Source of the DNA: Palsa-504 sp963819785
Lineage (GTDB): Bacteria; Actinomycetota; Actinomycetes; Streptosporangiales; Streptosporangiaceae
Reading direction: 5' to 3'
NCBI GenBank assembly: GCA_963819785.1
Contig: CAWFXW010000013.1
Span: 1 to 64,000, forward strand
DNA: 64,000 bases
The notes beneath the pieces are model-generated. The model saw only the letters and a list, made by a program, of their open reading frames with translations, made no database searches and was not told the origin of the DNA. Made by a program: the position numbers and the translations under genes. Positions 26,536-34,526 of the stretch are shown here, one piece after another (position 1 is the stretch's first letter; each line of letters starts with the position of its first letter).

Positions 26536-26799
26536 CTATGACCGGCCGGTGACCGGCTCCCTGAAGGTCAGCTGGTCCGGCGTCCGGGCCACCAGGAAGT
26601 CGTAGTCGCACCCTTCCGGCGCCTGCAAGACCTGCATCCGGTGCAGCACCGGCCATCCCCGCCGGTCGTGAACCGGCGGCAGCACCGGCTCCCGCCCGGA
26701 CAGATCGGCGGGCACAGGAGCCACACGGTGCCCATAATCCGCTGACGTGTTCGAGCAGGTCCGCCAGATGTTAATGGCCGGCATGAGATCCGGGAGCAC
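26536..26799 (-). CDS. Small hypothetical protein
   Basis: An 87-codon frame starting with GTG inside the end of the preceding CNBD gene (29-base overlap). It encodes a Pro-rich, beta-type sequence (GREPVLPPVHDRRGWPVLH, then YDFLVARTPDQLTF). No family is recognised. A second short frame (MPELSRQDCAAMVVGG) follows at once on the same strand and could be a further small protein or the continuation after a shift. The evidence is only position and amino-acid texture. Confidence 0.35.
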   Translation of the reverse strand: MLPDLMPAINIWRTCSNTSADYGHRVAPVPADLSGREPVLPPVHDRRGWPVLHRMQVLQAPEGCDYDFLVARTPDQLTFREPVTGRS

Positions 26800-28183
26800 C
26801 GGGATGCGGGCCGGCGATCGTTGGTTCCGGCTCGGCGAATAGCTTCATCCAGGCGGTGGTACTGGTCTCCTTTACTTCGACCGGTACCTGGAAGTAGTCG
26901 GCCACCTCACGCGGGTCTGAGCTGTGCTTGACGACCGTCTCATACACGAAAGGTGAGGCGATGACACCCAGGCTGGCGGTGCTCCCGGATAGGGCGAGTT
27001 TGAAGCTCGGGGCTTCTACGAGTCGTGCCGCGACGATGATCGCCTCGCCGGAAACGCCGTTCATGTGGCTCACCACGGGCCCTACGTTCACGGCGAGCCG
27101 CAACTTGAACCGGGCCGACTCACCGTGGGTGCTATTGTGCCGTTCGAGGGCAACGGGCAGCTCTTTCACCAGCTGATCGAGGACGCGAGTCGTGGATGCG
27201 GTCGGCGGGACCACCGTCAGGAAACTGTCGCCGCGATCTTCAGATTGCGCATCGGGAAAGCCTTGCATAGCTCGCTGCGTCATCTTGAACAGCACTTCCC
27301 TGATCAGCAGGCGATCATGATCGGTACGGAAATGAGCGCCGTAATCGGCCACATCGGTCAAGATGACAGTGCAGTTCTCCCCGTTGAGGGTTTTCCGGCG
27401 TTTCAATGAATATTCGGCCGCGGAGCCACCGCCGGGCTGACTCGCATCGTCCGTGCCGTTAACCCGCCCGGAAGGGGAGTCGCCCGAACTGTCGTCATAC
27501 TCGTATCCGGGCGCACCTGCGGCCCGCCGCTGATCCTTCTGGTCTTGCACGATCTCAAGGACGCGCGGGTGCGCGGTGATAAAGGCCGCGAAATCCTTGG
27601 TCTGCACCACCAGGGCCCAGACCATGCCGAGCGCGACCACGGTCGCCGAGCGGACACCGATCGTCAGCGCGGCGCGCTCGCCGACGAGTTGGCCAAGGCC
27701 GCGGACGGCCACGATTCGGTCGGCGCCGTTCTCCTCGACGTGGATCTCTACCTGGCCGCCCAAGATCACCATCACGTGATCTGCCCGCTCGCCCTCCTCC
27801 ATGATCTTGGCCCCGCCCGCGAACGTCCGGCATGAGGCGACCGACCGAAGCGCTTCCCGCTCGGTTGGGTCGAGGATGTCCCAGAAGCCGGTGGCGGAGT
27901 TCCTCGGGCGGGTCTTCAGTGAGCCGGTCTGGTCAGCATCGGGGAAGCGGCCGGAGCTTGCAGGCGATGCCTTCGCGTCGTCGGAAGCATGCGGAGGCGC
28001 CGGCCCATCGGCGTGGGTTTCACTGCCAGGCGTGGGCGCCGCAGAGGCGGCAGCGGACTCGGGCCCGGTGTCCTCGACCCGGTTGGGCCGCGCCATTTCG
28101 ACGTACACCCTGAACCGAGCGCCGCCCATCGTCAGGCTCACCGGGTTACCTCGCCACAAGGGAAGCCTGCCGTAACGGGCCAT
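26771..28183 (-). CDS. Cyclic-nucleotide-binding domain protein with degenerate cyclase-like domain
   Basis: A 470-residue regulator. After a disordered Pro/Ala-rich segment (about 30-105), residues about 110-225 are a cyclic-nucleotide-binding domain (GGAKIMEEGERADHVMVILGGQVEIHV, then GLGQLVGERAALTIGVRSATV). A second disordered linker (about 230-280) leads to a cyclase-homology-like domain (TVILTDVADYGAHFR, then EDRGDSFLTVVPP and RLAVNVGPVVSHMNGVSGEAI). The two metal-binding Asp and the substrate residues of true class III cyclases are not all in place, so catalysis is doubtful. GGAAGGAGGGG before the ATG fixes the start at 28183. It may read a nucleotide signal and pass it on by protein contact. 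Confidence 0.75.
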   Translation of the reverse strand: MARYGRLPLWRGNPVSLTMGGARFRVYVEMARPNRVEDTGPESAAASAAPTPGSETHADGPAPPHASDDAKASPASSGRFPDADQTGSLKTRPRNSATGFWDILDPTEREALRSVASCRTFAGGAKIMEEGERADHVMVILGGQVEIHVEENGADRIVAVRGLGQLVGERAALTIGVRSATVVALGMVWALVVQTKDFAAFITAHPRVLEIVQDQKDQRRAAGAPGYEYDDSSGDSPSGRVNGTDDASQPGGGSAAEYSLKRRKTLNGENCTVILTDVADYGAHFRTDHDRLLIREVLFKMTQRAMQGFPDAQSEDRGDSFLTVVPPTASTTRVLDQLVKELPVALERHNSTHGESARFKLRLAVNVGPVVSHMNGVSGEAIIVAARLVEAPSFKLALSGSTASLGVIASPFVYETVVKHSSDPREVADYFQVPVEVKETSTTAWMKLFAEPEPTIAGPHPGAPGSHAGH

Positions 28184-28552
28184 ACCCCCTCCTTCCCCAG
28201 AACCGGAGGCCCGGCCGCGCACAGCTACGGCCTGTCAGATGCTGCCACTCTCAGTTGCGAAGCGTAACTTTACGTGCACGTCTCAGGGGAGATGCTATGC
28301 ATGCTAGCTTGATGATAGCCAACATCCTAAAAGATGGCAACTTGCTACATTGCAAATTGTATGCTTATCTAGTGGGACGTTACGACCGTTGCGTCGAGGG
28401 TCGAACTGGGTGGAGGCGGTACCATCCGGTCTCCGGCCGGGCCTGCTCATCCGAGCCCGGAGAGGCGAGCCAGCGGCCGGATCATCTGATTGTTACATTG
28501 CAATGTGGAACCTAGCGCTCCGTTGGTCGGCCACAGAGAGTAACGTCTTCTT
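28184..28552. promoter_or_regulatory. Intergenic region with AT-rich palindromes upstream of the first XRE regulator
   Basis: A 370-base divergent spacer with an AT-rich core. ACATTGCAATGT at 28495-28506 is a perfect palindrome just upstream of the XRE gene, and the related ACATTGCAAATT lies at 28347-28358. GCTATGCATGCTAGC near 28292 is a further palindromic cluster. These are good candidates for operator sites of the XRE regulators. Confidence 0.5.
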
Positions 28553-29425
28553 ATGGCCTCCGATCAGGGACCTGTCGTTCAGAGCGCCCTTCTCCGCCGG
28601 GAGCTTGTCCGGCTGCGCCGAGAACGGGAACTGACCCAGCAGCAGGTGGCCAGCAACCTAGACTGGTCAGCTTCGAAGGTCATCCGGGTCGAGGGGGGCG
28701 GGAGTTCGATTACCAAGGTCGACCTCGACGCCCTGCTGTCGCAGTATGGAGTCCGGTCCACTGCTGAGCGCGACCGGCTCCAGGCCTTGAACCGCGGGGC
28801 GCGAGAACGAGGCTGGTGGGAGAGCTACAAGGATGATCTTGCCGCCGCTTACCTCAACTACATCGGGTTCGAGGCGGGCGCGGCGTTCATCCGGCAGTTC
28901 CAGATCGGATTTATCCCGGGTCTGCTCCAAACCCGCGAGTACGCCCGGGTGGTCACCGCCGTCGGTTCGGTCGATCCCAAAGAGGTGGACAAGTTCGTCG
29001 AGATACGGCTTCGCCGGCAACAGGAATTGGCGCAGCGCAAGAGCAGGCCACAGCAGTATTTCGTCATCGATGAAGCGGTCATCCGCCGTCACGTCGGGAT
29101 CAAGACGTCGCGTGCCATCATGCCGGCTCAGCTCCGCAGCATCGCCGAGTGGGCGGAGCGGGACGGTCGGCTGACGGTCCGCGTGATCCCCTTCGCGTCA
29201 GGCGCCCATCCGGGCATGTTCGACAGCTTTACGCTGCTGGAATTCGACGGGCAACTGCCCGACGTCCTGTATCTCGAGGCGGCCCGCGAAGATTATCGCA
29301 TGGTCGCTGAGAACGACCCCCTAGCGGCCAGGTACGCGGAGGACTTTGAAGAGCTGCTAGTTGATGCGCTGCCTCCGGAAAGATCCATTGAACTCATCTG
29401 GAACGTGGCGGAGGAAATGTCGTGA
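28553..29425 (+). CDS. XRE-family regulator with DUF5753 domain (copy 1)
   Basis: A 290-residue regulator of the actinomycete Scr1-like type. The helix-turn-helix is residues about 14-60 (LRRERELTQQQVASNLDWSASKVIRVEGG). The DUF5753 domain covers about 95-275, with the usual FIPGLLQTREYARVV, FVIDEAVIRRHVG and RVIPFASGAHPGMFDSFTLLEF. Members pair with small DUF397 proteins that antagonise them and together control development or secondary metabolism. A DUF397 gene lies 158 bases downstream. A second, closely related regulator follows at 30103, indicating local duplication. Confidence 0.93.
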   Translation: MASDQGPVVQSALLRRELVRLRRERELTQQQVASNLDWSASKVIRVEGGGSSITKVDLDALLSQYGVRSTAERDRLQALNRGARERGWWESYKDDLAAAYLNYIGFEAGAAFIRQFQIGFIPGLLQTREYARVVTAVGSVDPKEVDKFVEIRLRRQQELAQRKSRPQQYFVIDEAVIRRHVGIKTSRAIMPAQLRSIAEWAERDGRLTVRVIPFASGAHPGMFDSFTLLEFDGQLPDVLYLEAAREDYRMVAENDPLAARYAEDFEELLVDALPPERSIELIWNVAEEMS

Positions 29426-29552
29426 ACCGATGTTTTCCCGCACGCCCAGGCAGCTACGGCCGCACCACGAGATTAGGCCGCCTGCAGACGCGAAGAAGAA
29501 AATGGCATCACTGCCGCTTCGAAGAGTCAAATTCTTTTCACCTGTTGGCACG

Positions 29553-29569
29553 TTAATTCTGACAATTAA
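29553..29569. promoter_or_regulatory. Small inverted repeat upstream of the DUF397 gene
   Basis: TTAATT and AATTAA face each other across CTGAC, just upstream of the GAGGAG ribosome site of the DUF397 gene. It may be an operator or part of a promoter. Confidence 0.35.
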
Positions 29570-29583
29570 GAGGAGTTCCTTAG

Positions 29584-29796
29584 ATGACCACTGAGCCCAA
29601 ACCGTCCTCGACGCTTGCCTGGCGCACGAGCAGCGCAAGCGGCGGAAGCGGCGAGTGTGTCGAAGTGGCTCAGTGGGAGTCGTCCGTGCTGATCAGGGAT
29701 TCGCGTGATCGGTCCGGTCCGGTCCTCATGGTCAACATGGCGCAGTGGCTCGGGCTTCTTGAACGCACTCGCAACGGAGATATCGGCCTCCAGTGA
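29584..29796 (+). CDS. DUF397 protein
   Basis: A 70-residue DUF397 protein. Family features are LAWRTSSASGGSGECVEVA, then VLIRDSRDRSGPVL and the closing helix AQWLGLLERTRNGDI. Such proteins in actinomycetes are encoded beside XRE/DUF5753 regulators and bind them. AAGAGGAG precedes the ATG. Here one DUF397 gene is sandwiched between two XRE/DUF5753 genes and could serve either or both. Confidence 0.95.
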   Translation: MTTEPKPSSTLAWRTSSASGGSGECVEVAQWESSVLIRDSRDRSGPVLMVNMAQWLGLLERTRNGDIGLQ

Positions 29797-30102
29797 CGTA
29801 CGGGACCGGGGTGTTTTCTGTTACTGCGGGGGCCACTTGGCGCCATAGCGGCACGGCATCGGGACGCCGGTTTTCATCCTCTACCTAAACTTGAAGGCTG
29901 TCTCCTTTTACCCGGCTTCTATAATCCGCCGATGCCAGTAATCATGCGCCGACGACGCGATGGGTTCAGGTGGGGGCGAGCTGGAAATACTTCTAATCGC
30001 TAACTTAACCGCGACCAAGGCGAGAGTTATACTTGCGTTTCCCAGCCCAACGCCGTGCTTGGATCTGCCGCGCCCAATCACTGCTACAGAGAGTAGTTCG
30101 GT
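29797..30102. other. Spacer before the second XRE regulator
   Basis: About 300 bases, partly AT-rich, no gene. It ends with sequence similar to that just upstream of the first XRE regulator (both contain GAGAGTA 15-20 bases before the start), a trace of the duplication. Confidence 0.4.
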
Positions 30103-30978
30103 ATGCCCGCCGATCAGGGACCTGTCGTTCAGAGTGCCCTCCTCTGGAGGGAACTCACCCGCCTGCGCCGGGAGAGGGAACTGACGTACGCGCAGGTCGC
30201 TGCGGCACTGGGCTGGCCGCCCTCCAAGCTGATCAAGATGGAAGGCGGGCACGGCACAATCACCACCGCGGACCTTGACGTTCTCCTCGCGCAATACGGG
30301 ATCGGCGACGCGGTCACCGTTGAGCTGTTTAACGGCCTTCATCGGAGCACCCTCGAGCGGGCTTGGTGGGACTCCTACGCTGGCCGGGTAAACGCGGCCT
30401 ACCTGGACTATGTTGGCTACGAAGCCGGAGCCGCGTCCATCAGGCAATTCCAGAACAGCCTCGTACCGGGCCTGCTGCAGACCCCGCGGTACGCCGACGT
30501 CGTGACGAATGTCGGCGCCGCCAACGCTCGGTGGGTGACCTCCGTCGCCGAGCTTCGCTTCGAACGTCAGTCGCATCTGGCGAGCCGGTCGGAGCCGCCT
30601 CGCCAGATCTTTGTCCTCGACGAGGCGGTCATCCGACGGCACGTCGGCATTAGCTACGATCCGGCGATCATGCCGGAACAGCTCGGCAGTATCGCTCAGC
30701 GCGCCGAGCAGGACACGCTGGTGACCGTCCGGGTCATCCCCTTCGCTGCGGGGGCCCATCCTGGGCTATTCGGCCCGTTCACCTTGCTTGGCTTCGGCGA
30801 GGGGTTGCCGGACATCCTCTACCGGGATCCAGGCCGCGGGGCATTCGAGCTCGCCATCAGCGATAATCCTCAGGTCTCGGAGCACACGGCTGATTTCGAA
30901 GCACTCCTGGAGAGCGCCTTGACCCCAGGTGAGTCGATACAGCTGATTCGGACGGCCGCCGAGCAGATGTCCTCGTAA
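30103..30978 (+). CDS. XRE-family regulator with DUF5753 domain (copy 2)
   Basis: A 291-residue paralogue of the regulator at 28553, co-linear along its whole length: helix-turn-helix LRRERELTYAQVAAALGWPPS, then LVPGLLQTPRYADVV, FVLDEAVIRRHVG and RVIPFAAGAHPGLFGPFTLLGF. The first residues after the start (DQGPVVQSALL) are identical in the two copies, and the DNA there is almost identical. The rest has diverged well, so the duplication is not very recent. It lacks its own downstream DUF397 gene; the next gene is a Nudix hydrolase. Confidence 0.92.
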   Translation: MPADQGPVVQSALLWRELTRLRRERELTYAQVAAALGWPPSKLIKMEGGHGTITTADLDVLLAQYGIGDAVTVELFNGLHRSTLERAWWDSYAGRVNAAYLDYVGYEAGAASIRQFQNSLVPGLLQTPRYADVVTNVGAANARWVTSVAELRFERQSHLASRSEPPRQIFVLDEAVIRRHVGISYDPAIMPEQLGSIAQRAEQDTLVTVRVIPFAAGAHPGLFGPFTLLGFGEGLPDILYRDPGRGAFELAISDNPQVSEHTADFEALLESALTPGESIQLIRTAAEQMSS

Positions 30979-31032
30979 AGAACGGCCGGACAGAACGAGC
31001 TAGCCCGGTGCCATGAGTTAGCATCGCGTCCC

Positions 31033-31590
31033 GTGGCATCCCCTTCCGCGCGGCAGACCCTGGCCGTCCTCCTGGACCGGTACCATCCGGACGGCGACAC
31101 CGAGATAGCCGACGTCCAGCGGGTGCAAGGCCTGTCCGAAGCCGTCGGCGACCCGTGGCGGCGCGAGCTCCCACTACACGTCACCGCGTCTGCCCTGATC
31201 CTCCACCCGCCGACCGCCCGGGTGCTGCTGCGCTGGCACCAGCGCCAGCAGGCCTGGCTGCAGGTCGGCGGGCACGGTGACCCGGGGGAGCGCGACCCGC
31301 TGGCCATTGCTCTCCGGGAAGCGACCGAGGAAACCGGCCTGGCTGACCTAACCCCGTGGCCGGACGCTCAGCTCCGCCACCTGGCCATTGTGAGCGTCCC
31401 GGCGGGCAAGGGCGAACCGGCTCACGAGCACGCGGACCTGCGCTTCTTTATGGCCACCCGGACCCCGGACGCGGCTAAGGCCGAGAACGAGGACGCTCCG
31501 CTGCGCTGGCTGACGTTGCCCGAGGCGTACGAGGCCACGTCCGAGGCCAACCTCCGGGAAAGCCTGGCCCGGCTAGAGCGGCTGCTCTAG
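31033..31590 (+). CDS. Nudix hydrolase
   Basis: A 185-residue cytosolic hydrolase of nucleoside-diphosphate derivatives. The Nudix box is intact: GxxxxxE in GDPGERDPLAIALREATEETGL, with the REATEE metal-binding core. The N-terminal 50 residues are helical (LAVLLDRYHPDGDTEIADVQ), and LHVTASALIL opens the domain. Substrate specificity cannot be derived from the box. GTG is the start codon. It follows the second XRE regulator and precedes a rhomboid protease on the same strand with about 20 bases between, so the last two may be cotranscribed. Confidence 0.93.
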   Translation: MASPSARQTLAVLLDRYHPDGDTEIADVQRVQGLSEAVGDPWRRELPLHVTASALILHPPTARVLLRWHQRQQAWLQVGGHGDPGERDPLAIALREATEETGLADLTPWPDAQLRHLAIVSVPAGKGEPAHEHADLRFFMATRTPDAAKAENEDAPLRWLTLPEAYEATSEANLRESLARLERLL

Positions 31591-31611
31591 CAAGTGTGCG
31601 AACCTTAGACC

Positions 31612-32412
31612 GTGGTCCTCCCGGTTCATGACATCAATCCGGTCCGCCGGACGCCATGGGTCACCTATGCCCTGGTTGCGGCGAACGTCATTGTCCTGCT
31701 TCTCACGCCCGCGTCCAGGAACAACGTCACCGGCACCACCACCACCACCGCCCAGCTCTGTAGCCAGCAGGCGTTCTTCGACCGCTACGCGGCGATACCG
31801 CACGAGCTGACCACTGATCATCCGCTGACCCAGGTCGCGACCGGCCAGCCCGGGCCGAGCCCGGGCACCTGCTACGTGAGCAGGCCGACATATCACAAGT
31901 CGCCGATCCTGTCGGTGCTGTACTCCATGTTCATTCACGAGGGCTGGCTGCACCTGCTCGGCAACATGCTGTTCCTGGTCATCTTCGGCAACAACATCGA
32001 GGACAAGTTCCGCAAGATCCCGTACCTGGTGTTCTACGTGTTCTGCGGCTTCGTCGCTGCCTACGGGTTCGCGTTCGCCAACCATTCCTCGGTCGAGCCG
32101 CTGGTGGGAGCCTCCGGGGCCATCGCCGGCGTGCTCGGCGCTTACCTGGTCATCTACCCGCGGGCTAAGGTCTGGTCGCTGGTGCCGTTCCTGTTCTTCA
32201 TCCCGCTCCGCCTGCCCGCGTGGCTGGTACTCGGCGGGTGGTTCGTGCTGCAGTGGGCCTACTCGGCCGGGTACGCCGCTTCCGGCGCCGGCTCCGTGGC
32301 CTACCTGGCGCACGTGTTCGGTTTCCTGGCTGGCGTCGTGGTCGGGTTGCTCGTGCGCATTAACTCCCAGCCCCCGCAGTACCCGGTGCACCCCAGCTTG
32401 CGCCGGGTCTAA
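31612..32412 (+). CDS. Rhomboid-family intramembrane serine protease
   Basis: A 266-residue polytopic membrane protease. The catalytic Ser is in GASGAIAG (about residue 168) and the His in LAHVFGFLAG (about residue 234). HEGWLHLLGNMLFL carries the conserved oxyanion-side His and Asn. Six membrane segments can be drawn, with the first near residues 16-33 followed by an external Thr-rich loop of about 80 residues that is longer than usual. Rhomboids cut within or near membrane helices of other proteins; the substrate here is unknown. The GTG start lies 21 bases after the Nudix gene. Confidence 0.93.
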   Translation: MVLPVHDINPVRRTPWVTYALVAANVIVLLLTPASRNNVTGTTTTTAQLCSQQAFFDRYAAIPHELTTDHPLTQVATGQPGPSPGTCYVSRPTYHKSPILSVLYSMFIHEGWLHLLGNMLFLVIFGNNIEDKFRKIPYLVFYVFCGFVAAYGFAFANHSSVEPLVGASGAIAGVLGAYLVIYPRAKVWSLVPFLFFIPLRLPAWLVLGGWFVLQWAYSAGYAASGAGSVAYLAHVFGFLAGVVVGLLVRINSQPPQYPVHPSLRRV

Positions 32413-32415
32413 GGC

Positions 32416-33585
32416 TCACCCGGCAGAACCGCGGCGCAGCAGCGCAGCGACCGGTTCTCCGGCCAGCGGCCCGGTACGGTCCTGTAGCTGGACCACGATC
32501 GCGTCCTGGTGCAGCGCCGCCCACACCAGGCCGTCCTCGAGCGGCACCTCGACGCCGGTGTCGGGGTCGTCGACCAGGAACTCGGTCGGGCGGTTGCCGA
32601 TCTGGTAACTCGCGGCCGCGTCCTGGGTCACGTCGGCCGCCACCAGCAGCACGGCGACCTGCTGCTCGGCTAGCCGCTCGGCCACGGCCTTGATGCCGCG
32701 GACCGCGGCCGGCTCCGGCCCCTCGGCTCGCGAGGCCACCAGGTCCCCGACCGCCGCGATGGCCGCGCCGGTGATGTCGTCGAGCGCTGCGCTGATGCCC
32801 GCGCCCAGGTGAGCGTCAAGTCCGTCAGCCGCGCGGCCGCCCGTGATGGCCGTCACCGGCCCGAGCGTCTCTGGCAGGTGACTGGCGATGGCGTCGAGGA
32901 TGTGCTGATCGCCCGCGCCCAGCACGACATGCGCTGCCACGCTCTCGGCGGCTTCGGCCACCCGTCCGGCGATGAACTCGGCGTTGCGCTGCCCCCCGCT
33001 CTCGGGCTCGCTGTCGGTCAGGTGCCGCTCGCCATGGTGCTGCGCGGGCGGCCGGTCGGGATGGGGGTCGTGCTGTGCTCCGGGACGGTCGCCGACTTCG
33101 ACACTCCGGGCCGGAACCTGGTCCCCGGCAACGTGCACGATGACGTCGGTGCCTTCCCGGTCGGCAAGTACCACGACGTAGGCCGGGCGCCGGGCCGCGG
33201 CATCGGCCACCTCCAGCAGATGCGGAAGCGGCCCGACCCGCACTGAGCCCGGCTCGGGATCAGAGGCTAGCCACCAGGCCAGCACCGGCTCGCCATGCGT
33301 CGCGACCACGACCTGGGAACCGGCCGCCGAGGCCGCCCCGGCGCCCCGTTCCAGCGCCTGGGCGGTGGCCGGGTCAACGCCCCGCTGACGAGCTTCACGG
33401 ACGGCGTCGGCCCAGGCCACATCCCACGCGTAGGCCTGGCTGACCGAGGAATCCGGTACCGCGACCCTTGCCGTCACCACCAGCTCAGACGGCGCCGAAC
33501 CCGGCGCGAGGTTACGGAGCCCGGGACCGAGCGGGAGCCGGCCGAGCCGCAGGAGGGGATGTGTGATGTTCGAGTGATCCGGCAT
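32416..33585 (-). CDS. Actinobacterial eRF1/Vms1-like protein (Rv2629-type)
   Basis: A 389-residue cytosolic protein resembling the actinobacterial eRF1-related family that includes Rv2629. Visible features are a beta-rich first domain (QVVVATHGEPVLAWWL, then AYVVVLADREGTDVIV), a middle domain with AEFIAGRVAEAAESV and VVLGAGDQHILDAI, and a C-terminal L7Ae-like domain (VAVLLVAADVTQ). Family members are linked to ribosome hibernation or rescue. ATG at 33585 has GGGATGGG upstream. The gene is convergent with the rhomboid gene, with only three bases between the stops. Confidence 0.75.
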   Translation of the reverse strand: MPDHSNITHPLLRLGRLPLGPGLRNLAPGSAPSELVVTARVAVPDSSVSQAYAWDVAWADAVREARQRGVDPATAQALERGAGAASAAGSQVVVATHGEPVLAWWLASDPEPGSVRVGPLPHLLEVADAAARRPAYVVVLADREGTDVIVHVAGDQVPARSVEVGDRPGAQHDPHPDRPPAQHHGERHLTDSEPESGGQRNAEFIAGRVAEAAESVAAHVVLGAGDQHILDAIASHLPETLGPVTAITGGRAADGLDAHLGAGISAALDDITGAAIAAVGDLVASRAEGPEPAAVRGIKAVAERLAEQQVAVLLVAADVTQDAAASYQIGNRPTEFLVDDPDTGVEVPLEDGLVWAALHQDAIVVQLQDRTGPLAGEPVAALLRRGSAG

Positions 33586-33795
33586 AAACCCATCCCAGCC
33601 GGCCCGCCCGTCCCGCGGCAACCTGCAACCCGCCCCGGTTTGGTGGCGCCCACGACAGGCCGCCGCGGCCTCATCGGGCTCTACCGGAGTGAAACGCGGG
33701 TTCCATGTCCGTAGAGTGTGGTGAATCCTGGGGTTCATCCCATATGACGGTCGTGGGGTGACCCGAAAGCACACCGCCGGGGCAAGCGCCGCATC

Positions 33796-34482
33796 ATGCG
33801 TCACACTTGGGACATGACTGCGACGACCGACGTCTCGCCGCGGAAGGTCAGCTTCACCGCCGCGGCCCGTATCCTGGCCGACCGCGATCCCGTCATCGCC
33901 GGGCTGCTCGCGCAGACCGGGCCGCCCCGGCTCAGCCGTCCCACGGAGCCGCACTTCGGCACCCTGGTCCGGGCCGTCGTCTATCAGCAGCTGGCCGGGC
34001 GAGCGGCCGCCGCGATCCACGGTCGGCTGATCACCGCGCTTGAGGGCGACGTCCAGCCCGAGAGGCTGATCGCGCTGTCCGACGAGACGCTCCGCGCGGT
34101 CGGCCTGTCTCGGGCCAAGGTTGCCTCCCTGCGCGACCTGGCGGCGAAGGTCCTTGACGGGACGGTCGTGCTGTCCCCGCGCGGCCTGGCCCGCGAAAGC
34201 GACGAGCAGATCATCACCCGACTGTCCGCCGTGCGCGGCATCGGCCGGTGGACATCGGAGATGTTCCTGCTGTTCCAGCTCCGCCGCCTGGATGTGTGGC
34301 CGGTCGGCGACCTGGGCGTCCGCCGCGGCTACGGCCTGGCCTGGCAGATCCCGACGCCGACCGCGCGGGAGCTGGAACCGCTCGGCGACCCGTACCGGCC
34401 CTACCGGTCGGTGCTGGCCTGGTACTGCTGGCGGGCCGCCGAACTGTACGCGCGGGCCGCCGACAGCGCCCTGACCCGCTGA
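33796..34482 (+). CDS. DNA-3-methyladenine glycosylase-like HhH-GPD protein
   Basis: A 228-residue base-excision repair glycosylase of the AlkA type. The helix-hairpin-helix lies in LSAVRGIGRWTSEMFLLF, and the catalytic Asp follows in VWPVGDLGV. The upstream helices ALVRAVVYQQLAGRAAAAIHGRL are also typical (FGTLVRAVVYQQ). It would remove alkylated purines from DNA. ATG codons occur at 33796 and 33814 in the same frame; neither has a strong ribosome site, so the start is uncertain. It is divergent from the eRF1-like gene, with about 210 bases between. Confidence 0.9.
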   Translation: MRHTWDMTATTDVSPRKVSFTAAARILADRDPVIAGLLAQTGPPRLSRPTEPHFGTLVRAVVYQQLAGRAAAAIHGRLITALEGDVQPERLIALSDETLRAVGLSRAKVASLRDLAAKVLDGTVVLSPRGLARESDEQIITRLSAVRGIGRWTSEMFLLFQLRRLDVWPVGDLGVRRGYGLAWQIPTPTARELEPLGDPYRPYRSVLAWYCWRAAELYARAADSALTR

Positions 34483-34526
34483 GCAAAACCTGACCGGCTG
34501 GGGAGGACCTGACGCGCTGAGCGAAC

